Shown: positions 23,841 to 30,868 of the stretch, in pieces
How the letters are laid out: each line of letters opens with the position of its first letter
Position numbering within the stretch: the stretch's first letter is position 1
Assembly: GCA_036010965.1 (NCBI GenBank)
Contig: DASCMO010000202.1
Location: 1-32,316 of the forward strand
Reading direction: 5' to 3'
Length of the DNA: 32,316 bases
Source: GCA-2686265 sp036010965
GTDB lineage: Bacteria > Planctomycetota > UBA1135 > GCA-002686595
Notes under the pieces: generated by a model
The model's database searches: none
The model's input: only the letters and a program-made list of their open reading frames with translations
What the model was told of the DNA's origin: nothing
Position numbers and translations under genes: made by a program

Positions 23841-25463
23841 ATGCTCACCCCCCAGCGGATCGCCGAGCTGAACAAGTTTCGCGGGCCGCTCGCCGACAAA
23901 TCGATCTGTCCTGCGCCGGACATCAACCTGCACTTCTCCCAGCTGGGGGTCGTGACCGCCTGCTGCTTCAACCGGCAGCATGTGCTGGGGACCTACCCCG
24001 CGCAGTCGGTGGACGACATCTGGACCGGGAAGCCCGCACGTGAATTGCGTGACGCCCTGCTGCGCTACGACATGAGCAAGGGCTGCGAGAAGTGCGAGCA
24101 GCAGATCGAGGCGCGCGACTTCGGCGGATCGCACGCGGTGTTCTACAGCAACTACGCCATGTTCACGGGGCAGAAGCGCAAGCAGATGGGCATCGAGGTC
24201 CCGGGCGGCGCCGACGCCGGGCCGATGCCGATGCGCATGGAGTTCAACATCCACAACGCCTGCAACCTGCAGTGCGCGATGTGCCACGGCCTCGCCTCCT
24301 CGTCGATCCGAACGGTCCGCGAAGCGCTCGTGGCCCTGCCCTGTCCCTACGACGATGCCTTCGTGGATCAGCTCGAACCGTACCTGCCCTACGTCGTCGA
24401 GACGGATTTCATGGGTGGCGAGCCCTTCCTGATCCCAGTCTACGTGAAGATCTGGGAGCGCATCGCGCGCGTGAACCCAGGCCTGCAGGCCTGCATCCTG
24501 ACCAATGGAACGCTCCTCGACGACCGCATCAAGGGTGTGCTCGAGGGTTTCAATTCCTGGATCCATGTCTCGATCGACTCGATCTTCAAGGAGACCTACG
24601 AGTCCATCCGAATCGGCGCATCCCACGAGCAAGTGATGGCTCACTGCCGCTACTTCATCGACCTCATGGCCAAGCGCGGCAAGTCGGTGGTCTTCCGCCT
24701 CTGCCCCATGCGAATCAACTGGCGGGAGATCCCGCGCACCGTCGAGTACTGCAACGGCGAGGGGGTGATGCTGATGTTCAATCAGGTGGACTCGCCCCTT
24801 TCCCTTTCTCTGCACACCCTGCCAACCTCGGAGCTGCGCGAGGTGGTGGACGAGTTGCGGCGCTTCGATCCGCCCAACGAGCCGGACGTCGTCCTGCAGC
24901 ACAACCGCCAGCACTACCTGGAGTTGATCGGCCGCCTGGAGGGCTTCCTTAACGAGGCCAACCGGATCAACGGCCTGCGCGCACGCCTGGCGGTGGCCGA
25001 CGCTGTCGTGGACAGCTATACGCGTGGCAAACGCTCGGCGACGGCCCAACTGGAAGAGAACGCCAACCGCCTCGCCCAGGCGGCCAAGCGCGCGCTGATC
25101 ACGCGCTTGAACGTCGATCAAGCGTGCGAGACGGAAGGTCCCCTGCCCGAGGACCTCTCCGAGGCTGCCGCAAGACGCCTGGAAGAGCTGAAATCCCTGC
25201 AGGAGACGACCGAGAGCGAGGCGCTGCTCGCCACCTACCTGAAAGAACTCGTGCGCACCTACTCGGGCGTCTGGGGCGTCCTGGAGGTCCACGACGCCGC
25301 TGTCTACGAAAGGATCGACGCCATCGCGGCCCAAATCGGTCCCCTGGCTGACAGCCGCGGGATCGTCGCAGGCGTCCTCGATCGCCCTCCCGGACAGGTC
25401 TACCGCGACCTCTCGACGCGCTCAGCCGGCGAACTGAGCGCCGCCTTCCGCGCCGCCCAGTAG
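23841..25463 (+). CDS. Twitch-domain radical SAM protein
   Basis: This 540-residue protein begins with a twitch/SPASM-like segment placed ahead of the radical SAM barrel. Cys23, Cys41-Cys42, then VLGTYPAQSVDDIWTG and GCEKCE (Cys82, Cys85) follow the family pattern for an auxiliary iron-sulfur cluster. The barrel starts with MEFNIHNACNLQCAMC, whose Cys141, Cys145 and Cys148 form CxxxCxxC and bind the SAM-cleaving 4Fe-4S cluster. ETDFMGGEPFLIP gives the GGE SAM-binding motif, and ACILTNGTLLDD follows. From about residue 340 there is a long mainly helical extension without paired cysteines. Proteins of this layout modify peptides or small molecules, and some lie in polysaccharide clusters; no substrate can be assigned. 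ATG 23841 is the start. Its 3' end overlaps the convergent glycosyltransferase by 42 bases. Confidence 0.9.
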   Translation: MLTPQRIAELNKFRGPLADKSICPAPDINLHFSQLGVVTACCFNRQHVLGTYPAQSVDDIWTGKPARELRDALLRYDMSKGCEKCEQQIEARDFGGSHAVFYSNYAMFTGQKRKQMGIEVPGGADAGPMPMRMEFNIHNACNLQCAMCHGLASSSIRTVREALVALPCPYDDAFVDQLEPYLPYVVETDFMGGEPFLIPVYVKIWERIARVNPGLQACILTNGTLLDDRIKGVLEGFNSWIHVSIDSIFKETYESIRIGASHEQVMAHCRYFIDLMAKRGKSVVFRLCPMRINWREIPRTVEYCNGEGVMLMFNQVDSPLSLSLHTLPTSELREVVDELRRFDPPNEPDVVLQHNRQHYLELIGRLEGFLNEANRINGLRARLAVADAVVDSYTRGKRSATAQLEENANRLAQAAKRALITRLNVDQACETEGPLPEDLSEAAARRLEELKSLQETTESEALLATYLKELVRTYSGVWGVLEVHDAAVYERIDAIAAQIGPLADSRGIVAGVLDRPPGQVYRDLSTRSAGELSAAFRAAQ

Positions 25464-26843
25464 AGCTGGGGCCGCGGCCCACTTGCTGTGCAGGCGCTCG
25501 CGGTCGGCGGCGGAGAGCGGACCCTCGTGAGGCGCCGGCCCGATGAAGGCCAGGTCTCCAATGTAGCCGCAGCGGAAGCCGCGCTGCCTGGCCCGCAGGC
25601 AGAGGTCGATGGCCGCGCCGCGCTGCCCCTCGAAGCCGTCATCCAGCCCGCCGACGGCCGCGAGGACCTCGCGCCGTACCAGCAACAGGCGCTCGTGGAG
25701 CCAGGGAGCGCGCCGCTCGCGGCTCTCGGCGTGTGCAGGATCGGTGGCCATCACGGGCCAGCGCTCGGAGTCGAAGCCTGGAGCGCCGCAGGTCACCGCG
25801 CCGTCGGCCGTCATGATCCTCGGCGCCGCCAGATCCAGCTCCTCCTGGACCAGAGCGTCCAGCAGGGCCGTCCAGTCCGCCGCTCCGTCCAGACCAAGCA
25901 TCCCATCCACGAAGCAGACAAGGGGACGCCGCATAGCCTGGCAGCCCTTCGCCATGGCCTCCGCCCCCCCGTCGACGACCGTCAGAGCGTCGTCCTTGAC
26001 CCCCGCCCGCGCCAGGGCCGCGGCTGCTCCGCCGTCGCCCATGACGACGAAGTCCACGGCATCGGGGCTGGGAACCGGGCGCTCCAGGCGCTCGTATTCG
26101 AAGGGCGGGTGCTCACCCGTGCGCCGCAGTGGCAGACCGATGCGCTCGATCGTGCGGTCCGCCAACCTGCGCCACATCTCGAAAGCCGCCTGATCGGTCA
26201 GCACCAGGCTCGCGCGCTCGTCGTGCACGCGATAGTAGTAGAGCATCTCGTCGATCAGTTCGACCGTACCGACCTCCTCAAGCTTGAGGTACAGGTCGCA
26301 GTCCTCGCCGGCATAGGAGAAGTCCTCGAACCCCTCCCAGCCAGCCGTCCTATCGTAGGCCGCGCGGCTGATCAGGGTGGGCTGGGAGTGGTTGTGAACG
26401 TCCGTCACCATGCCGTCCTGGTAGTGCCGGGCCTCGAATGGAAACCACGGTCGCTCTGAGAGGATGCGGCCCTCCTCGTCGACGATCTCGCGCCGAGCGC
26501 GGATGACCGAGGCCCAGGGGCGCGCGGCGGCGGCTGCCGCGAACCGTTCGATGGCGTGAAAGGGCAGGCTGTCGTCGTCATCAAGGGGCAGGATGTAGTC
26601 CCCGTGGGAGTGCTCGCTCAGGAAGCGCCGCGCGCGGGCAATGCCGAGGTTGGGTCCAAAGTGCACGGTGACCGAGGGCAGCTCTCGGCGCTCCAACTCC
26701 TCGAGGATCTCCCGCGAGCGAGCGTCCCCACCATCCCACAAGAGCGACAGATGCCAGTCGGGAGAGCTCTGATGCAGGACAGACTCGATGCAGCGCTCCA
26801 GGCGCAGACCCTTGAAGACGGGTGTCTCGACAGAGATCAGCAT
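25422..26843 (-). CDS. Family 2 glycosyltransferase with a second, degenerate GT2-like half
   Basis: This is a 473-residue protein. The first 230 residues are a normal GT2 catalytic domain: ISVETPVFKG, LSLLWDGGDARSREI, GPNLGIARARRFLSE, YILPLDDDDSLPFHAIERF (Asp88-Asp91 carry the metal motif), and YAGEDCDLYLKLEEVG (ED motif). The second half repeats the logic in weakened form. VDFVVMGDGG and PLVCFVDGMLGLDG stand where the nucleotide and DxD loops would be, and GGLDDGFEGQRGAAIDLCLR replaces the expected ED catalytic pair by Ala-Ile-Asp. The second domain is therefore probably structural or acceptor-binding. ATG 26843 overlaps the stop of the upstream TPR gene by seven bases, so the two are coupled. 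The 3' end overlaps the convergent radical SAM gene by 42 bases. Confidence 0.88.
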   Translation of the reverse strand: MLISVETPVFKGLRLERCIESVLHQSSPDWHLSLLWDGGDARSREILEELERRELPSVTVHFGPNLGIARARRFLSEHSHGDYILPLDDDDSLPFHAIERFAAAAAARPWASVIRARREIVDEEGRILSERPWFPFEARHYQDGMVTDVHNHSQPTLISRAAYDRTAGWEGFEDFSYAGEDCDLYLKLEEVGTVELIDEMLYYYRVHDERASLVLTDQAAFEMWRRLADRTIERIGLPLRRTGEHPPFEYERLERPVPSPDAVDFVVMGDGGAAAALARAGVKDDALTVVDGGAEAMAKGCQAMRRPLVCFVDGMLGLDGAADWTALLDALVQEELDLAAPRIMTADGAVTCGAPGFDSERWPVMATDPAHAESRERRAPWLHERLLLVRREVLAAVGGLDDGFEGQRGAAIDLCLRARQRGFRCGYIGDLAFIGPAPHEGPLSAADRERLHSKWAAAPALLGGAEGGAQFAG

Positions 26844-29821
26844 GGGCGCTCCTTCGCTTCATCCGGGTCGTTCGCCCCCGACAAGAGGTCAACCATACGC
26901 GCCGGCGAGGGTGCCCGCGCGAAGCGCCGCTGCATGCGCTCAGCCTCCGCTCGGAAGCTCTCCGTACCCGCCTCGACCGACTCGAGGCTCAGCGCGGCCC
27001 GTTGATCGGTGAAGGGCGTCTCCCAACCCTGGTAGTACCACTTCACGACCCGCTCGTGGACAGCATTGACGTTGCGAATCAGGTGCCCCTTGTCGAAGAC
27101 GACATTCGGTAGACCATTGAAGAGACGGATCAGGATCGAGTGCGACAACACGTTCCAGTAAAAGGCGTGCTCGGCGCTCAGAGAGAGCGCCACTAACTGG
27201 CGGAACGGACAGTAGTACAAGAGGTCCACGCCCTCCGCGGTCGGCAGGCGGTCGGCCAGGGCGTCGATCAGCTCGTGGGGCCCGATCAGGATCGGGTGTC
27301 GGTCGGCGGCCAGGACATCCACGATCCGATCAGCCACGAGGTCGATGAACTCGAGGCCCTCAACGAGCACCTGCGCCTCGTAGTCGGCCTGGGAGATGAT
27401 GAACAACCAGTGCGGCTTCCGCTCTCCACTCCCCGCTCCGTCGCCGTTCGTAGGCCGGAGCAGACACGGGTTGAAGAAGGAGACATTGCGATCGTCCGTC
27501 ACGACCGCCTCCTCCTGCGTCAGATCGCAGAAGGCGGGGTAGAGGTGACGGGCGTCGCGCAGGATCTCCTCGCAGCGAGCAAGGTGGACGCGCAACCGCT
27601 CCTCCTGGCTCTCCTTGACCGCCTCGTAGTCGTAGAGGTCGACCGTGGCGTCCGAGATATCGAAGATGACCAGGGAGCGCACGTCACCCTGGGAGAGGAC
27701 GCCGAGGAAGGGGTCGCTGGTCACGATCCGGCAACCGCTGCGGCCCAGCTGCTGCACGAGCTGCTCCAATTCCTCAAGGGTCAGCAGCTCGTGGATCGTC
27801 ATCAGGTAGGCGGAACAGAGGAAGACGACGTCGGGGCGCTCGCGCTCCACGGCAGCGAGGATGTCCTCCAGGCTTTCGTAGCGGCGTGTTCGCCCCGGCA
27901 GGGCGTTCGCGTTGTTCGCGAACAGGCGCTCGGGCAGCAGCAGGGTGGCGTGCGAGACCAGCTCCTGTCCCAGGAGCAGGTACATCAGGGTCGTCAGCTC
28001 ACCGTAGTCGTTGTCCAGAACGAACAGCAGTCGCGCCGGGCTGACGACGGGCTGCGCGTCGACCGGGGGCGAGCCGTCGGCGCCGCACACCAAGCTCTCC
28101 AGCCAGCGTTCGAGGCGCAACGGCTCCAGGCCCAGATTGCTCGCCGACCAGAAGTCCTCGCGGCGCCGGGCCAGGGCCTCACGGACGGCGCCGGGCGGAT
28201 GGACGGCAGTGGGCGCCCGGCCCGCGCCCTCGCCCCGGCGCCGAACGCGCGCCGCACGCAACAGAGGGGTCGCGTCGGCGTCGTTGGGGGCGAGTTCGAG
28301 GGTCGCGTGACAGGCGATCTCGACCTCTCCCCAGTTTCCCAGGTGAAAGGCCGCCTCCGCCAGGTGGCGGTGGGCGTCGAGGGCGCGCGGATCCAAGCTG
28401 GCGGCCCGCCGACAGGCCGCGGCCGCTTCCTCCCAGAGCTCACGACGCGAGAGGAGGATGCCCAGGCGCAGATGGAGGCCGGCGTGTTCGGTGCAACACT
28501 CGGTGGCGCGCCGGTAGACGACGAGGGCCTCGTCCCAGCGCTCCAGTTTCATGAGCGCGACCCCCAGCTGTTCGTGGGCGGCCGGCCCGGAGGGATAGCT
28601 GGCGATGACCTCGTGGCAGGCACCCAGTGCCTCCTCCCAGCGCCCCTCGGCCATCAACTTCTCCTCCGGCCCGCCGCTCGGCGCGCCCGCGAAGCGCTCG
28701 AGAGCCGCGGCCTCAGAGGCCGCTGCGCTGGGCACGGGGACCTGCGCGCCGCTGGGCCCCTGCCAGCGATCGAGTTGACCGCGGGCGAGAGCGAGTTGCT
28801 CACGAGAGGTACTGTCGTCGGGATCGAGTTCGACGGCCCGCTCCCAGGCCGCGCGCGCCTGCTCCCAGCGTCCGACCTGGGAGTAGGCGATCCCAAGGCG
28901 CTGGTGAGACTCGTGCCGGTCGGGCGCGCACGCGACGGCCTGCTCGTAGGCGGCCGCTGCCTCCTCCCAGCGTCGCAGGCTCAGGAGCGCCAGGCCGGCG
29001 CTCTCTTGCGGTTCGGCCAGATCCGGCCGGCGCCCAGCCGCCTCGCGCGCCAGCGCGAGGGCCTCGTCGAAGCGCCCGAGCTTGATCAGCGCGATCGCCC
29101 GATTGTTCGCGGCCCACACGTCATGGGGATCCAGCTCACTCGCCCGGCGCAGGCGCTCCTCGGCCGCCTCCCAGCGCCCGCCCTTCAGGTGGGCCGTTCC
29201 CACGGCGCGCGTCCAGCGCTGCTGGAGGCCCTGCAAGGTGAAGCGTCCAAGACCGTACGAGCCCGCGGCCACGGGCACCCCAGGCGCGGAGTCCCTCGCG
29301 CGCCCCTCGTCAACCGCCGGCTGAGCGCTCCAGGCGGCCTGCAGGCGATCGAGCTGACTGCGGGCGAGGTCGAGCTGCTCGCGCGAGGTGCTGTCGGCGG
29401 GATCGAGCTCGACGGCCCGCTCCCACGCCACGCCCGCCTCCTGCCAGCGTCCGAGCTGGGAAAGCGCGATCCCGAGGCGCTGATGGGACTCGGAGCGCTC
29501 AGGTGCGTACTCGAGAGCCTGCCGGTAAGCATCGGCGGCCTCCTCCCAACGGCGCAAGCTCAGGCAGGCCAGGCCGACACTCTCATGCGGCTCGGATAGA
29601 TCCGGATGGCGCCTGGCCGCCGCCTGGGCCACATCGAGAGCCTCGGCGAAACGACCGAGCTTGATCAGCGCAATCGCCCGGTTATTGGCAGCCCAGACGT
29701 CGTCCGGGTCCAGCTCGTTCACCTGGCCCAGCAACTCCTCGGCAGCCGCCCAGCGCCCGGCCTGGAGGTGGGTCGTCCCCGCGGCACGGAGCCGGCGCAA
29801 TCGAAGGCGTCTCAGGATCAT
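26837..29821 (-). CDS. TPR protein with an unrecognised C-terminal domain (DYGELTT/SHSIL family, copy 2)
   Basis: This is a 994-residue protein. Residues 1 to about 590 are TPRs, including a 193-residue block present twice in tandem (marker DDVWAANNRAIALIKLGRF in one copy, DHDVW-type spelling DPHDVWAANNRAIALIKLG in the other). From residue 598 the protein carries the domain shared with the gene at 15911-17995: LLFVLDNDYGELTT, VVFLCSAYLMTIHELL, TSDPFLGVLSQGD, SFFNPCLL, HWLFIISQADYEAQ, FYWNVLSHSILIRLFNG (from residue 887) and VVFDKGHLIRNVN. The function is unknown; a GT-B-like transferase is one possibility. ATG 29821 is chosen over the open frame to 30100 because it forms an ATGA overlap with the upstream stop and begins right before the TPRs. 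It sits between a membrane protein and a glycosyltransferase in one operon. Confidence 0.87.
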   Translation of the reverse strand: MILRRLRLRRLRAAGTTHLQAGRWAAAEELLGQVNELDPDDVWAANNRAIALIKLGRFAEALDVAQAAARRHPDLSEPHESVGLACLSLRRWEEAADAYRQALEYAPERSESHQRLGIALSQLGRWQEAGVAWERAVELDPADSTSREQLDLARSQLDRLQAAWSAQPAVDEGRARDSAPGVPVAAGSYGLGRFTLQGLQQRWTRAVGTAHLKGGRWEAAEERLRRASELDPHDVWAANNRAIALIKLGRFDEALALAREAAGRRPDLAEPQESAGLALLSLRRWEEAAAAYEQAVACAPDRHESHQRLGIAYSQVGRWEQARAAWERAVELDPDDSTSREQLALARGQLDRWQGPSGAQVPVPSAAASEAAALERFAGAPSGGPEEKLMAEGRWEEALGACHEVIASYPSGPAAHEQLGVALMKLERWDEALVVYRRATECCTEHAGLHLRLGILLSRRELWEEAAAACRRAASLDPRALDAHRHLAEAAFHLGNWGEVEIACHATLELAPNDADATPLLRAARVRRRGEGAGRAPTAVHPPGAVREALARRREDFWSASNLGLEPLRLERWLESLVCGADGSPPVDAQPVVSPARLLFVLDNDYGELTTLMYLLLGQELVSHATLLLPERLFANNANALPGRTRRYESLEDILAAVERERPDVVFLCSAYLMTIHELLTLEELEQLVQQLGRSGCRIVTSDPFLGVLSQGDVRSLVIFDISDATVDLYDYEAVKESQEERLRVHLARCEEILRDARHLYPAFCDLTQEEAVVTDDRNVSFFNPCLLRPTNGDGAGSGERKPHWLFIISQADYEAQVLVEGLEFIDLVADRIVDVLAADRHPILIGPHELIDALADRLPTAEGVDLLYYCPFRQLVALSLSAEHAFYWNVLSHSILIRLFNGLPNVVFDKGHLIRNVNAVHERVVKWYYQGWETPFTDQRAALSLESVEAGTESFRAEAERMQRRFARAPSPARMVDLLSGANDPDEAKERPC

Positions 29822-30759
29822 GAAGTCGGGGGGCTGGGAAGCGCGTCGAGTTCGAAGCGGTAGAAACGCCAGCGCTCGCCGAACTGCTCGAGAAAGCTCA
29901 GGTTGTAGCAACGCAGGAAGACGAACAAGGGCAGCAAGATCACCGTGCCCACATAGGGGATGACCGTCATGCAACAGGTGGCGCAGGTCAGGCAGACCGC
30001 ACAGACGCCAACCACGAGACTCAGGCCGATGCGCATCAGCAGATAGAGGAAGATCGTCCCGGCGCGATCGGCGAAGAGTTCCCCGCGCACCATCGCCCAC
30101 CCGTCTCCGACGCTGCCGCCGTGCAGGTAGAGGGCGGGCACGATGAAGTTATTGAGGACCCAGCCGATGAGGCCGCCTACCAGGCCCGTGGCAACCAGGA
30201 GGCTCACGCCGAACACGATCCCCGAGAGGGCCGAGGCCTCGAAGCGACCCGCGGCAATGTCGGCCCAGGCCAGGTAGAGGCCGAACCCCACGGCCACTCC
30301 CGAGGCCACGAGGCACGCCAGGGTCAGGATCAACTCGAAGACGAACACGCGGTTGGCTACCTCCCGGAAAACCCTCCAGGGCTCCTTGACGGCCCCGCGG
30401 TCGTGAACGATGCCGTCGATGAACATGAAGCGCCCGCGCGCCTTCAACCACACCATCAGGGCCGAGGTGAGCAGGATCAGGAGCAAGGCCGCGCCGGCGA
30501 TCACCGACAGGAGGACGATGTGCGCCAGCGCCCACTCCCGTGCGGTATCGAGCTTCCCCCCCACCAGCTGCGGGTCCCCGGTGGGTACACCCCCTCCGCC
30601 CCCACCACCGCCGCCGCCCTCTCCCAGAGTGGCCAGCCAGGCGCAGAAGCCGAGGGTCAGCCACTTGGTCAGGTCGAAGGGCTGGAAGAGGATCCTGGTG
30701 GTGCGCTCGACGGCTCTACCGATGGGATCGATGACCGAGATCGTCATGGGTGTACTCAC
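29818..30759 (-). CDS. Polytopic membrane protein with polyglycine loop
   Basis: This is a 313-residue protein with about six hydrophobic helices. It opens with a conserved-looking WLTLGFCAWLATLGE segment (33-47), followed by ten consecutive glycines (48-57). A soluble-looking stretch RGRFMFIDGIVHDRGAVKEP separates helices, and a late helix is unusually rich in cysteine (VCAVCLTCATCCM). The layout resembles membrane proteins of unknown function that are common in planctomycetes and archaea (DUF7544-like), but this is from memory of the pattern and not certain. GTG 30759 is preferred to ATG 30747 because AGGA lies six bases before it. The stop overlaps the next gene's ATG, so this is the first gene of a three-gene operon with the TPR protein and a glycosyltransferase. 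Confidence 0.83.
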   Translation of the reverse strand: MSTPMTISVIDPIGRAVERTTRILFQPFDLTKWLTLGFCAWLATLGEGGGGGGGGGGVPTGDPQLVGGKLDTAREWALAHIVLLSVIAGAALLLILLTSALMVWLKARGRFMFIDGIVHDRGAVKEPWRVFREVANRVFVFELILTLACLVASGVAVGFGLYLAWADIAAGRFEASALSGIVFGVSLLVATGLVGGLIGWVLNNFIVPALYLHGGSVGDGWAMVRGELFADRAGTIFLYLLMRIGLSLVVGVCAVCLTCATCCMTVIPYVGTVILLPLFVFLRCYNLSFLEQFGERWRFYRFELDALPSPPTS

Positions 30760-30828
30760 AGTTTCCTGGAGAGTCGGGGCGGGAATGCTGCATGGGTCCC
30801 CACACGAGCCATCCCCCGTTCAATCTAC

Positions 30829-30862
30829 CCCGCAGTGAGAGCAGGGAAAACTATCCTGCGGG
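30829..30862 (-). terminator. Possible terminator hairpin downstream of the second sulfatase
   Basis: CCCGCAG at 30829-30835 and CTGCGGG at 30856-30862 form a perfect seven-base inverted repeat beginning 7 bases after the sulfatase stop on the minus strand. The 20-base loop contains a competing CAGG/CCTG stem. No T-run follows, so the call rests on position and stem alone. Confidence 0.3.
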
Positions 30863-30868
30863 CGGGCG

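Noticed and set aside
27275..29599. A 774-codon plus-strand open frame opposite the large TPR protein
   Set aside because: It is low-complexity shadow sequence without recognisable domains; the minus strand has clear TPRs and the conserved C-terminal domain.
29822..30100. N-terminal extension of the large TPR protein to 30100
   Set aside because: It is antiparallel-free but overlaps the upstream membrane protein in another frame, and the extra residues look like out-of-frame sequence; ATGA at 29821-29818 is a better start.
30585..30625. C-rich tract resembling a simple repeat
   Set aside because: It encodes ten glycines with mixed codons on the minus strand, so it is coding sequence and not a microsatellite.
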